Shown: piece by piece, positions 52,357 through 61,904 of the stretch
How the letters are laid out: each line of letters starts with the position of its first letter
Numbering within the stretch: position 1 is the first letter of the stretch
DNA from: PALSA-693 sp963729695
GTDB taxonomy: Bacteria; Actinomycetota; Acidimicrobiia; Acidimicrobiales; Palsa-688
Direction: 5' to 3'
DNA: 64,000 bases
Assembly (NCBI GenBank): GCA_963729695.1
Contig: CAVSOT010000003.1
Span: forward strand, 682,001 to 746,000
Position numbers and translations under genes: made by a program
Notes under the pieces: model-generated
The model's database searches: none
Seen by the model: the letters and a program-made list of their open reading frames with translations, nothing else
What the model was told of the DNA's origin: nothing

Positions 52357-54516
52357 GTGGTGGCGCCCGGCATAGGCACGCTGGACGAGGGCGGGACTCC
52401 GGGCCTGGATCTGCTGGCTCCGGCTCTCACCGCGCCGTCCGAGACGGAGGGCGACCCCCGCTACATCAACCGGGAGTTGTCGACCCTGGATTTCAACAGC
52501 CGGGTTCTGGCCCTGGCCGAACGCGACGACCTCCCGCTGCTCGAACGCATTCGCTTCCTGGCCATTTTCAGCTCCAACATGGACGAGTTCTTCCAGGTGC
52601 GGGTGGCCGGGCTCAAAGACCAGGAGGCCGCCGGCATCTCCGGCACCAGTCCCGACGGGCTGTCGGTTACCGATCAGCTCCAGCGGATCCGGACCGAGGT
52701 GGAGTCGCTTTTCGCCCGGCGCCAGGTCGCGTTCCTGGACGAGATCCTGCCCCGCCTCGCCGATACCGGCGTTCGGGTCCAGGACTCGGACGAGCTGGAC
52801 GACGACGATCGGGCCTGGCTCGAGAAAGTGTTCATCGAGCGGATCTTTCCGGTGTTGACCCCGCTGGCCGTGGATCCGGGGCACCCTTTCCCCTACATCT
52901 CCAACCTGTCGCTCAATCTGGCGGTCATCGTCCGCGATCCGGTCGGTGGGGAGCGGCGATTCGCCCGGGTCAAGATCCCACCCGTCCTGCCCGGGCTGCT
53001 CGCCATGCCCGACGGCAAGCGGTTCGTGGCGCTCGAGCAGGCCATCGCCGTCCACCTCGGCGCCCTTTTTCCGGGCATGGAGATCGAGAGTCATCACCCC
53101 TTCCGGGTCACCCGCAACGCGGACCTGACGCTCGAGGAGGAGGAGGCCGACGACCTGCTCGAGGCGGTGGAGATGGAGCTCCGCCGACGCCGTTTCGGCC
53201 GGGCGGTCCGCCTGGAGATCGACGCCGCCGTCACCGACGAGGTGCGGACCTTGCTGACCCGGGAGCTCGACCTGCGGCCGGAGGACGTCTACGACGTGGC
53301 CGGCCCCCTCGACCTCACCGCCCTCTGGGTGATGTACGGCCTGGACCGCCCGGAACTGAAGGACGAGCCGTTCGTCCCGGTCACCCCGGCCCGGCTGGCG
53401 ACCGGCGAGGGCGAGACCAGTGACGTGTTCTCCGCCATGCGCCAGGGCGACATCCTGGTGCAGCATCCCTACGAAAGCTTCGCCCAGTCGGTGGAAGCGT
53501 TCATCAGCCAGGCGGCGAGGGACCCGGACGTCCTGGCCATCAAGCAGACCCTCTACCGGACGTCGGGGGACAGCCCCATCGTGCGGGCCCTCATCCGGGC
53601 GGCGGAGCGCGGCAAGCAGGTGGCCGCTCTCGTGGAGCTCAAGGCCCGCGGCGACGAGGCGGCCAACATCGGCTGGGCCCGGGCGTTGGAGGAAGCCGGG
53701 GTGCACGTGGTCTACGGCCTGGTCGGCCTGAAGACCCACTCGAAGACCGCCCTGGTTGTGCGCCAAGAGGGCGACGGCATCCGCCGCTACTGCCACATTG
53801 GCACCGGCAACTACAACTCGAGCACGGCGCGGATGTACGAAGACCTGGGCATCCTGACGGCCGCGCCCGATCTGGGTGCGGACCTCACCGACCTGTTCAA
53901 CTACCTGACGGGCTACAGCCGGCGCGTCGGCTACCGGCGGCTGATCGTGGCGCCGGCCATGTTGCGGGCCCGGGTGGTCGAGCTCATCGAGCGGGAGACC
54001 GATCGGGGCAAGCGCGGGCGCATCATCTGGAAGCTCAACAACGTGGTCGATCGGGGCATCATCGACGCCCTGTACCGCGCCTCCCAGGCCGGTGTGCGCA
54101 TCGATCTGGTGGTCCGCGCCATCTGCTGCCTGCGACCCGGGGTACCCGGATTGTCCGAGCACATCCAGGTTCGCAGCATCGTGGGCCGCTGGCTGGAGCA
54201 CTCGCGGATCTATTACTTCGGCGCCGGAGGCGGGGAGTACTTCATCGGCTCGGCCGACATGATGGAACGAAACCTGGAGCGGCGAGTCGAGGCCATCGTT
54301 CCCATCGAGTCGCCCGACATGAAGTTCCGCCTCGGCGAAATCCTGGAGCTGCAGCTCGCCGACGACGAGCGGGCCTGGGCCCTCGGGGCCGACGGCACCT
54401 GGTGCAAGGTGCCCACCGTGACCGGTATCAACGCCCAGCAGGCCCTGCAGAAGCTGGCCGTCACCCGTTCCCGGCGTCGGAGGGAACCCGAAGCGCAGAA
54501 CGACATCGGAGGGTGA
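52357..54516 (+). CDS. ppk1: Polyphosphate kinase 1
   Basis: A 719-residue PPK1: RYINRELSTLDFNSRVLALA and SNMDEFFQVRVAGL in the N domain, and the catalytic C1 domain with YGLVGLKTHSKTALVVRQEG (autophosphorylated His) and YCHIGTGNYN. It polymerises the gamma phosphate of ATP into polyphosphate. The phosphate regulon genes 4-9 kb downstream share the theme of phosphate storage. GTG 52357 is the start. Confidence 0.95.
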   Translation: MVAPGIGTLDEGGTPGLDLLAPALTAPSETEGDPRYINRELSTLDFNSRVLALAERDDLPLLERIRFLAIFSSNMDEFFQVRVAGLKDQEAAGISGTSPDGLSVTDQLQRIRTEVESLFARRQVAFLDEILPRLADTGVRVQDSDELDDDDRAWLEKVFIERIFPVLTPLAVDPGHPFPYISNLSLNLAVIVRDPVGGERRFARVKIPPVLPGLLAMPDGKRFVALEQAIAVHLGALFPGMEIESHHPFRVTRNADLTLEEEEADDLLEAVEMELRRRRFGRAVRLEIDAAVTDEVRTLLTRELDLRPEDVYDVAGPLDLTALWVMYGLDRPELKDEPFVPVTPARLATGEGETSDVFSAMRQGDILVQHPYESFAQSVEAFISQAARDPDVLAIKQTLYRTSGDSPIVRALIRAAERGKQVAALVELKARGDEAANIGWARALEEAGVHVVYGLVGLKTHSKTALVVRQEGDGIRRYCHIGTGNYNSSTARMYEDLGILTAAPDLGADLTDLFNYLTGYSRRVGYRRLIVAPAMLRARVVELIERETDRGKRGRIIWKLNNVVDRGIIDALYRASQAGVRIDLVVRAICCLRPGVPGLSEHIQVRSIVGRWLEHSRIYYFGAGGGEYFIGSADMMERNLERRVEAIVPIESPDMKFRLGEILELQLADDERAWALGADGTWCKVPTVTGINAQQALQKLAVTRSRRRREPEAQNDIGG

Positions 54517-54956
54517 CCACGGACGGACCCACGGGGGGCCGCCGAGGCCCGGTCGTGCGGGCTGCGGGCGGGGTGGTGTGGCGCCGGACCGGGTCGGGGA
54601 TCCTCGAAGTCGTGCTCGTGCACCGGCCCCGCTACGACGACTGGAGCCTCCCCAAAGGAAAGGTGGACCCGGGCGAGTCCGACGAACAGGCCGCCCGGCG
54701 CGAGGTCCAGGAGGAGACCAGCATCGAAGCCCACATCGGGGCCGAGCTGCCCAGCACCACCTACCTCGACCGCAGCGGCAAGCACAAGCGGGTTCGCTAC
54801 TGGGCGATGACCGCGGCCAGCGGCGACGCCCTCGGCGCCAACGAGGTGGACGAGGCGACCTGGGTTCCCTTTGACGAGGCTCGAGCTCGCCTCAGTTACG
54901 CCCACGACGTGGCCGTCCTCGACGCTCTCGCCGAGGCGCTGTCCTCTTCCTCTTAA
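54513..54956 (+). CDS. Nudix hydrolase
   Basis: The 147-residue MutT-type protein has the Nudix box GKVDPGESDEQAARREVQEE, followed by TSI instead of the usual xGU, a mild deviation. Metal-binding Glu residues are present. It starts at a GTG overlapping the ppk1 stop (GTGA) directly after GGAGG. Nudix genes next to ppk are common; the substrate (an NTP, Ap4A or diphosphoinositol-type molecule) is not determinable. Confidence 0.9.
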   Translation: MTTDGPTGGRRGPVVRAAGGVVWRRTGSGILEVVLVHRPRYDDWSLPKGKVDPGESDEQAARREVQEETSIEAHIGAELPSTTYLDRSGKHKRVRYWAMTAASGDALGANEVDEATWVPFDEARARLSYAHDVAVLDALAEALSSSS

Positions 54957-54979
54957 GGGGCTCCAGGCTCGTCGACGCC

Positions 54980-55023
54980 GGGGTCCGGAGGAACGGACAC
55001 CAGCCTCGACGGCCCCGGACCCC
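54980..55023 (+). terminator. Possible hairpin after the Nudix gene
   Basis: GGGGTCCGG (54980-54988) and CCGGACCCC (55015-55023) form 9-bp perfect arms with a 26-base loop, followed by a T-rich but interrupted tail. A weak intrinsic terminator is possible. Confidence 0.35.
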
Positions 55024-55083
55024 TCTTGCCTCCTCTGTCTTGCGTCGGTGATCGCTAGAGCCCAGACGGGCTGCCGTTGCCGC

Positions 55084-55379
55084 TTACGAGGTGGAACCGT
55101 GCTGGCAGGTCACCTGACCGTTGTTGGCGACGCTGGGCACGCCGTTCTCGACCTTGCCGGTGAACCAGCAGTCGATGGGGTGCGGTTTGCCGGCCGGGAA
55201 GGTGGGCGGGGGTGCCCAGCCGTCCAGGGTGTCGCCCTTGAGCGATTCCAGACCCGTCACGATCTCTGCTGCTTGCTGCTCGAACTGCACGCGACCGCCA
55301 GCAGCGATACTGCTCCCGCCAGTGCACACGCGCCGGCAATCCGGCGGCGACGATGTACGACGTGACTCGACAATCCCAT
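55084..55379 (-). pseudogene. Small lipoprotein gene with a frameshift
   Basis: On the minus strand a start at 55379, preceded by GGGAGGG six bases upstream, encodes a lipoprotein signal RRRRIAGACALAGAVSLLAV with lipobox LLAVAC-SSSS. That frame stops at once (KQQRS*). The next frame carries the apparent mature domain QQAAEIVTGLESLKGDTLDG...HPIDCWFTGKVENGVPSVAN. Moving by -1 (one missing base) in the AGCAGCAAGCAGCAG tract (about 55268-55285) joins them. No family is recognised. Real mutation, slippage or consensus error are all possible. Confidence 0.6.
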
Positions 55380-55474
55380 CGTCATCCCTCCCGTTTCTCG
55401 ACCCTCGCGCCGGTCGACGGGACAAATAGTACAGATGTCGACTGGGGACGACGAAGCCGGTCAGGCCAGCGGCG

Positions 55475-56395
55475 TCACTGGTCCCAGGGGAGGTGGCCCC
55501 GTTGGTTGCGGATCAGCACGGCTCGGCCTGCGTCCTCGGTGGCAAGCACGCGTCGACCAAGGAGGTTTCGCTCGATGTACGGCATGGAGGTATGGCCATC
55601 TACGGCGAGCGGGAGTTCCTCTCCGCCGTCCGTACCGATCACGACGCGATCGGGCTCATCGACAATCACCACCCCGAGGATCGGGCGTGGCGATGACGTG
55701 GGCTGGACCCGGATGTCAATGGATAGACGGATCAGATCGGTCGTGTTCGGCATGCCACAGTGCGGCGTCCACGCCCCGAAGATCAGGACGTCACCGGGTT
55801 GATAGTCGATGCGGTGCCACGCCTCTTCCGGGAAGGTGTCCCTGGGGATAAAGGGAAGATGCTGGGCGTTAGGCTCCGGACTGAACTGCAGTGACCCTCG
55901 CGATTGAGGGGTGGGAACGATCGCCAGGCCCCCAAGTGCTTCGTCGATCGACATCAAAGGAACCCAGACGACGAAGAAATCGAGTCCAGGGTTGTACGGT
56001 CCGTCCTGATGAACGATCGACCAGGTGTCCGGTTTGCCCGGCCAGGGGAACTGATATTCCCCCATAGGCAAGACGTGAGCCGGCTCGCCGAACACCTGCT
56101 CGTAAAAAGCTCGAACACTCGGACGCAAGGCGAACCACTCGCAGAGGTTGGTGTCGACCAGACCATCTGGATAGAGACCGATCGCCCCCACATCCGCCCC
56201 CGTCCAGATGGGTTCGTCGTCGACCACCTCGACCAAGCCCTGGGAGGCGAACCACGCCATGACCCCGTGCTTGACATGCTGTACCAGCTTGTGGTCGATC
56301 ACGTCGCGGAAGAAGACGTATCCCTCGATGTCGAGCAGCTCCCGTAGTTGGCGAGCGTCGCCCAGGAGCTCATTCGAAACCTGCAGCTGCTTCAC
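55475..56395 (-). CDS. Phytanoyl-CoA dioxygenase (PhyH)-family protein
   Basis: The 306-residue Fe(II)/2-oxoglutarate-dependent oxygenase-like protein has the HxD motif in WSIVHQDGPYNPG, the distal His in TPHCGMPNTTDLIRLSID and a following Arg as 2-oxoglutarate ligand. Substrate unknown; neighbours give no pathway. Its base composition is visibly less GC-rich than flanking genes, which may indicate transfer. Confidence 0.85.
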   Translation of the reverse strand: MKQLQVSNELLGDARQLRELLDIEGYVFFRDVIDHKLVQHVKHGVMAWFASQGLVEVVDDEPIWTGADVGAIGLYPDGLVDTNLCEWFALRPSVRAFYEQVFGEPAHVLPMGEYQFPWPGKPDTWSIVHQDGPYNPGLDFFVVWVPLMSIDEALGGLAIVPTPQSRGSLQFSPEPNAQHLPFIPRDTFPEEAWHRIDYQPGDVLIFGAWTPHCGMPNTTDLIRLSIDIRVQPTSSPRPILGVVIVDEPDRVVIGTDGGEELPLAVDGHTSMPYIERNLLGRRVLATEDAGRAVLIRNQRGHLPWDQ

Positions 56396-56467
56396 GGGTC
56401 CTCCGTCGTGATTGGGGTGCCGAAACCCAGTCTCGCAGACCTCCCTGGGCCCGTTAGATGTTCTGGT

Positions 56468-57484
56468 TTAGATGTTTTGCGGGAGGATGCGCACCACGTT
56501 CTCGAAGGTGAACCACAGCGGGACCAGGCACACGGCGATGCCGACCACATACACCCCGGCCCGGGTCCAACGCCGGGTCCGGTTGATGAGCAGCCGCGTC
56601 CCGACCCAGAGGACCACGACCAGCGCCCCGTAGAGGAGGGCGGGCGGCCAGCCGGAGCTGGTGCCGTTGCCGAGGGTGGTGGTCGTGGCCGCGGCCGGCT
56701 TCACCTGGTTGGCGGCGGGCGCGGACGGGGTGGTCTGCGGAGCCGGCTGGGCCGGAGCGTTGACGAGCCGGGCCACCACGATGAGGCGCGAGGTGTCGGA
56801 AAATCGCGGGTTGCAGGTGGTCAGGGTCAGCTGAGCGAAAGGCGTGGGGTCGAGCACCGCCACATCCGAGGGGCTGACCACGAACGGGGCTTGTGATACC
56901 CGGTAGGTGAACGTCTGGTCTGCCGTGTTGGTGAGCGTGATGGTGTCGCCGACTCCGAGCTTGTCGAGGTCGAAGAAGGGCGCGCCATATGTCGTTCGGT
57001 GCCCGGCGATGGCCGCGTTGCCGGCCTGGCCCGGCAGGACCGTTTGCGGGTAATGACCCGGGCCCTGCTCCAGATCCGACTCGTCGACTCCTTGGACCAC
57101 GTACTTGTTGACGTGGATCTTCGGGATCATCATGTGGGCGATGGCTCCGCCGACGGCAGGGGAGGGGTTGGCGGTGGCCGGAGACCCACCCACCGTGTCG
57201 GCCCCGGCGTTGTTGTCACCGGAGGTGCCGTTGCTCTTGGTGGCCTGGGCCGCGGCGACCGCTTCGTTGAAGCCTTTTTTCAGGGCGGCCTGGTGGTGCG
57301 TCTCGGCGATGCTCGTGCCCCAAAGCTGGTACGTGACGAACAGGAGCAGGATCACGCCCAGCGTGATCAGCGCCAGCCCGAGCTCGCGAAGGCCCCGCCG
57401 GACCGGGCCGAGGGCCGTGCTCGGCGGGCGGGCCTCCTCGCCTCCGGCGGGGGCCGGAGCCACCGTCGATGCCGAGGACGCCAT
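56468..57484 (-). CDS. Class E sortase
   Basis: A protein of about 338 residues with an N-terminal TM helix (LGLALITLGVILLLFVTYQL), a catalytic domain with AIAGHRTTYGAPFFDLDKLG (His), LTTCNPRFSDTSRLIVVAR (TLTTC Cys and downstream Arg), a Pro/Ala linker and two C-terminal TM segments. Class E sortases of actinobacteria attach LAxTG proteins to the wall. No substrate with such a signal was noticed in the window. An in-frame ATG at 57532 would add 16 residues. Confidence 0.9.
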   Translation of the reverse strand: MASSASTVAPAPAGGEEARPPSTALGPVRRGLRELGLALITLGVILLLFVTYQLWGTSIAETHHQAALKKGFNEAVAAAQATKSNGTSGDNNAGADTVGGSPATANPSPAVGGAIAHMMIPKIHVNKYVVQGVDESDLEQGPGHYPQTVLPGQAGNAAIAGHRTTYGAPFFDLDKLGVGDTITLTNTADQTFTYRVSQAPFVVSPSDVAVLDPTPFAQLTLTTCNPRFSDTSRLIVVARLVNAPAQPAPQTTPSAPAANQVKPAAATTTTLGNGTSSGWPPALLYGALVVVLWVGTRLLINRTRRWTRAGVYVVGIAVCLVPLWFTFENVVRILPQNI

Positions 57485-57578
57485 GGTTATCAGGGTAATT
57501 GGCGCGGGACGATTTCGGTCTGCAGTTCGCATTTGTGCTTCGCCTTGGGCCCGGTCGGCGATCTGGCAAACTGGTTGG

Positions 57579-58047
57579 GTGCCCGTGCTCCTTATTCGTC
57601 ACGCCCACGCCGGGTCGCGGCGCGAATGGCGCAGGCCCGGATTCGGCCCGGCGCCTCTCGGCCCGGGGGGTCAAGCAGGCCAAGAGCCTGGTGGAGACCG
57701 TGGCGGGGTACGCCCCGCAGCGGATCGTCTCCAGTCCGGCGGTGCGGTGCTTCCAGACCGTCGCCCCGCTGGGCAAGGCGTTCGACCTGGCGGTCCAGAA
57801 GGACGAGGTCCTGGCCGAAGGCGCGGGGCTGTCGGCCCTGGCCCTCGTGCGGCAGGTGGGGAGCGAGAAAATCGCACTGTGTACCCACGGCGACGTGATC
57901 GCCGAGATCCTGGTGGCATTGGCGGACGAAGACCACCTGGATCTCGGCTCGAGACCTCGGCAGGCCAAAGGGTCCGTGTGGGTTCTCGAGACCGAAGGGA
58001 GCCGCTTCGTAAAGGCGTCCTACCTGCCCCCGCCCGACGGGCGCTGA
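57579..58047 (+). pseudogene. SixA-like histidine phosphatase with a +1 frameshift
   Basis: From GTG 57579 the frame reads VPVLLIRHAHAGSRREWRRP, the RHG active site of the phosphoglycerate mutase/SixA superfamily. The rest, DSARRLSARGVKQAKSLVET...IVSSPAVRCFQT...ALCTHGDVIAEIL, is in the +1 frame. Dropping one base in cccggattc (about 57645) rejoins it as RRPDSARRLSARG. All catalytic motifs (RH, SSPA, TH) are present, so the break looks recent or artefactual. Confidence 0.75.
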
Positions 58048-58053
58048 GCCTCG

Positions 58054-58509
58054 GTGCAGGTCTCCGCCAAATCCGACTACGCCGTCCGGGCGATGATGGA
58101 GCTGGCCGCCCAAGGAGGCGGACCAGTGAAGGGGGAGTACCTGGCGGCCGCCCAGCAGATCCCGCCCAAGTTCCTCGAGGCCATCCTGGCCCAGCTGCGC
58201 CAAGCCGGGCTGTTGCAAAGCCGGCGGGGTGCCGAGGGCGGCTACTGGCTGGCCCGGCCGGCTGCCGAGATCACCATCGCCGACATCATCCGAGCTGCGG
58301 ACGGGCCGCTGGCCCGGGTGCGGGGGCAGCGACCCGAGGCCGTTTCCTACCAGGGCGCGGCTCGCCGGCTGACCGAAGTCTGGGTGGCGGTGCGAGCCAG
58401 TCTCCGGGCCGTCCTGGAGGCGGTGACGCTCCAGGATCTCCTCGACGGACGGCTGTCGCCGGAGGTGCAGGACCTCATGGCCGACCCGGCGGCCCGCACC
58501 ACCCGCTGA
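58054..58509 (+). CDS. Rrf2-family transcriptional regulator
   Basis: The 151-residue protein starts VQVSAKSDYAVRAMMELAAQ and has the Rrf2 winged helix (LAAAQQIPPKFLEAILAQLR, QSRRGAEGGYWLARPAAEIT). No cysteines that would bind an Fe-S cluster are seen in the usual region, so it is not a classical IscR/NsrR sensor. GTG start 7 bases after the phosphatase. Confidence 0.9.
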   Translation: MQVSAKSDYAVRAMMELAAQGGGPVKGEYLAAAQQIPPKFLEAILAQLRQAGLLQSRRGAEGGYWLARPAAEITIADIIRAADGPLARVRGQRPEAVSYQGAARRLTEVWVAVRASLRAVLEAVTLQDLLDGRLSPEVQDLMADPAARTTR

Positions 58510-58583
58510 GCAACCACTGAAGAACCGCAGCGAACGCCCCGGGTCCGCGCCCGCAGCGCTCGGACGACCGCTTTTCCGCGGGT

Positions 58584-58605
58584 GTTCAGCTTCCGTTCAC
58601 TTTCA
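58584..58605 (+). promoter_or_regulatory. PHO box: two 11-bp direct repeats upstream of pstS
   Basis: GTTCAGCTTCC (58584-58594) and GTTCACTTTCA (58595-58605) are adjacent 11-bp repeats matching the actinobacterial PhoP-binding GTTCACC-type consensus. They lie about 170 bp before pstS in a 262-bp gap with no other gene. Phosphate-starvation activation of pst through a PhoR/SenX3-PhoP/RegX3 system is expected. Confidence 0.65.
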
Positions 58606-58771
58606 GGCCACTTGTGCGTTATTCAGCTGTCCTACGTTGAGGGCGTCTATGCAACGGGTGCTTCGCCGGTCGTGCGCTTGCCGGTGGGTTTGCCCTGCCT
58701 GACCGCGAGGTGCGGCGAGCTGTCGAGGCACCGGCTGCGGACGACCGACCGACGAACCTGCGAGGTGACCG

Positions 58772-59933
58772 TTGAAACGCCTGATATCTGTTGCGGCTAT
58801 TGGTTTTGCCGGATTGGCCATAGCCGCGTGCGGCAGCTCCTCCAAGTCTTCGTCGACCCCGACTACCAACGCCAGCTCCCCCACGAGCGCCTCCAGTCCG
58901 TCCAGCCCCTCGACGCCTTCGAGCTCCAGTGTGAGCACCGGCAACCCCACGAGCGTGGCCACCCTCAACGAGTCCGGGTCGAGCCTGCTCTATCCGTTCC
59001 TGCAGGAGCTGGTCTCGCCGTTGCGGGCGGCCTACTCGAACATCATCCTGGCGCCGGCTGCGGGCGGCTCCGGTAAGGGGATCTCCGACGCTATCGCCGG
59101 CACCGTGCAGATGGGCGGTTCGGACGCCTATCTGAGCCCGGGCCAGCGAGCCGCCAACCCAGGCTTGCAGAACGTCCCGATCGCAGTGTCGTCCCAGGCC
59201 GTCAACTACAACCTCCCGGGCGTGCCCAATCTCAAGCTGAGCGGTGATGTTCTGGCCCAGATCTATCAGGGCAAGATCACCAAGTGGAACGATTCCGCCA
59301 TCTCCTCGCTGAACCCCGGCGTCGACCCTTCCCTCCACCACGATCGTCCCGGTGCGCCGGGTGGACGGATCGGGTGACACGTTCATCTTCACCAGCTTCC
59401 TCTCCGCCACCAATACGTCCTGGCAGAACGGGCCCGGCTTCGGGACCACGGTGACCTGGCCGCCCGTCACCAACGAGCTCACGGCCAGCGGCAACCCCGG
59501 TATGGTGCAAACCTGCAAGAACACTCCGGGCTGCGTCGCCTACATCGGTATCAGTTCCGAGAGCACCGCCAAGTCATCCGGCCTCGAAGAGTCCATGTTG
59601 AAGAACCAGGCGGGCAACTTCGTGCTTCCCACGCCGTCGACCATCCAGTCCGCCGTCACAGCCGGGGCCCCGAGCGTGCCGGCCAACCTGGCCGCGCCGC
59701 TGATCTACCAGCCCGGGGCCCAGTCCTACCCGATCGTCAACTTCGAGTACATCATCGTCAAGGACTCGCAGTCGAGCTCTGACGTTGCCCTGGCGATCCG
59801 GACTTTCCTGGTCTGGGCGGCCTCTCCGACGGGTGGGAGCAACCCGACGTACCTGGCCAAGGATCAGTTCCAGGCCCTGCCGGCGTCGGTGGTGGCGAAG
59901 GCCGCTCCGGTCATCGCCAAGATCACCGGCTGA
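58772..59933 (+). pseudogene. pstS: Phosphate-binding lipoprotein PstS, frameshifted
   Basis: A TTG start with GAGGTG upstream gives signal KRLISVAAIGFAGLAIAACG (lipobox AIAAC) and a Ser/Thr linker. The PstS domain follows (ESGSSLLYPFLQELVSPLRA, GGSDAYLS, LPGVPNLKLSGDVLAQIYQG). Near 59325 the frame must skip one base (gtcgacccttccc) to continue as LPSTTIVPVRRVDGSGDTFI, with GNPGMVQTCKNTPGCVAYIG to the end. Both halves are fully conserved. It binds periplasmic-side phosphate for the Pst importer. Confidence 0.85.
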
Positions 59934-59953
59934 TCCCCGGCGCGGACTCTGAC

Positions 59954-61017
59954 GTGACCGCCACGATCGACCGACCCCCTGCGCCGGCCCCCGCTCCGCG
60001 GTTGTCGGCCCGGGCGCGGCGGTTGTCCGAGCTGACCGGCCGGGACCGGATCCTCCGAGGTCTGCTGCTGGTCGCCGCCATCATCCCGTTCCTGGCGCTG
60101 ATCTTTCTCGCCTACGAGATGTTCAAGCAGGCCTACCCGGCCATCGTCTTCAACGGCTGGCACTTCTTCACCACCAAGGCGTTCTCGCTCGGCAACCTGT
60201 ACGCCACCAACACCCAGACCCGCCACGGCTACCACGCCCCACCTGGAGCCTCCTACGGGATCCTCCCGCTGGTCTTCGGAACGCTTGTCTGTTCGCTGAT
60301 CGCCCTGGTGTTGGCCGTGCCCGTCTCCATCGGGGCCGCCATCTTCCTCGTGGAGAAGCTCCCGCCTCGCTTCCAGGGCGGCCTCGGGGTGTTCATCGAG
60401 CTGCTGGCGGGCATCCCCAGCGTGCTGTTCGGCCTTTGGGGCGATCTACACCCTCGGGCCGCTGTTCTCGCGCACCGTGTACAAGTGGATCGCCGCCCTC
60501 CACATCCCCTGGCTGCGAGGCGCCGACTGGAGCGGGCGAGGGGCTGCTCACCGCGTCGATCATCCTGGCCATCATGATCACCCCGATCATCGCCTCGATC
60601 ACCCGGGAGCTGGTCCGCTCGGTCCCACCTCTGGCCAAGGAGGGTGCCGCCGCCCTCGGTCTGACCCCGTCGGAGAGTGTCCGGACGGTGACCCTCCCGT
60701 ACATCAGGACCGGGGTTATCGCCGCCGCCATCCTCGGTTGGGCCCGGGCCATCGGCGAGACCATCGCCGTGCTGCTCATCAGCGGCAACCTGCTCGGGGC
60801 CTACCCCAAGAGCATCTTCGACCCCTTCTCCACCATGGCTGCGGCCATCGCGGCCCTGCTCGACAGCGCCTTGACGGACGCCACCGGGATGGCCGTGCAC
60901 GCCCTGGCCGAGGTGGGTCTGGTGCTCCTGGCCCTGACGCTGGTCACCAACATCCTGGGGCGTTGGGTCGCCCGGCGCTTCTCCGATTCTTCCCTTCCCG
61001 TCGGGCGGGGGGTCTAG
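59954..61017 (+). pseudogene. pstC: Phosphate permease PstC, two frameshifts
   Basis: TM segments and motifs of PstC are all present but in three frames: frame A to LLAGIPSVLFGLWG (about 60440), frame B YTLGPLFSRTVYKWIAALHI (to about 60530), frame C GEGLLTASIILAIMITPIIA to the end (ALGLTPSESVRTVTLPYIRT, the EAA-loop region). Each junction requires skipping one base. The order fits a single protein of about 354 residues. Confidence 0.82.
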
Positions 61018-61018
61018 C

Positions 61019-61878
61019 GTGGCCCGAGCCCGGGTGAGCCGGCGCAGGGTCTCGGACTGGACTTTCTGGGGCCTGTGCATCCTGGCCTTCGTGCTGGTCG
61101 CGGTGCCGTCGATCTCGATCATCATCAGCGTGGTGCACCAGGCCTGGCCGGACCTGGGTTGGCATCTGTTCACCCATCGCACCAACGCCAACGGCCTCCT
61201 CAACGCCATCCTCGGCACCCTCCTCCTCCTGCTCGGGGTGCTGATCATCGCCGGAACGATCGGCGTGGGGGCCGGCATCTACCTGGCCGAGTTCGGTTCC
61301 GGCACCAGCGTCCCGCTTCCTGCGTTCGGCCTCCGAGATCCTGGCGGGCATGCCATCGATCGTGATCGGCTACATCGGCTACGTGTCGCTCGTGGTGGCG
61401 TTTCACTGGGGGTACTCGCTGATGGCGGGAGTCCTCGCCCTCTCGGTGCTGGTGCTGCCGTACATCGTCAAATCCACCGAGGTAGCTCTGCGCACGGTGC
61501 CGAGCGTGCTCCGGGAGGGAGCCGCCGGCCTGGGGCTGCCCCGGACGACGACGCTGCGCGCCGTCGTGTTGCCTCCTGCGTTCCCGGCGATCGTGAGCGG
61601 GCTGGTGGTGGCGCTGGCCATCTCCACGGGTGAGCTGGCGCCGCTCCTTTTCACGGCCAACTTCACTGACAACAACCCGACCTTCCAGCTGACTCCATCA
61701 CTCGGTCCCGTATCTGACCAACGTCATCTTCACCAACATCCAGCTGCCGGGTAAGCAGGCCCACCAGCTGGCGGCCGCAGCCGGCGTGGTGGCGCTGATC
61801 ATCCTCTTCATCCTGATCATCATCGGACGGCTCCTGGCCCGTCGGGCCCGCCGCAACACGGCCCGGATGGCGCTGTGA
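61019..61878 (+). pseudogene. pstA: Phosphate permease PstA, two frameshifts
   Basis: Frame A covers the N-terminal TM helices (DWTFWGLCILAFVLVAVPSI, LLNAILGTLLLLLGVLIIAG, GAGIYLAEFG). Frame B continues RFLRSASEILAGMPSIVIGY...VLREGAAGLGLPRTTTLRAV...FTDNNPTFQLTPS. Frame C gives YLTNVIFTNIQLPGKQAHQL and a last TM helix ending ARRNTARMAL. Junctions near 61310 and 61700 each need one base skipped. The stop overlaps pstB's first possible GTG (GTGA). Confidence 0.82.
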
Positions 61879-61904
61879 ACCCGGCTACGATCTATTCGCA
61901 GGGG

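Noticed and set aside
51904..54201. Minus-strand open frame (765 codons) opposite ppk1
   Set aside because: ppk1 is unambiguous on the plus strand with all catalytic motifs.
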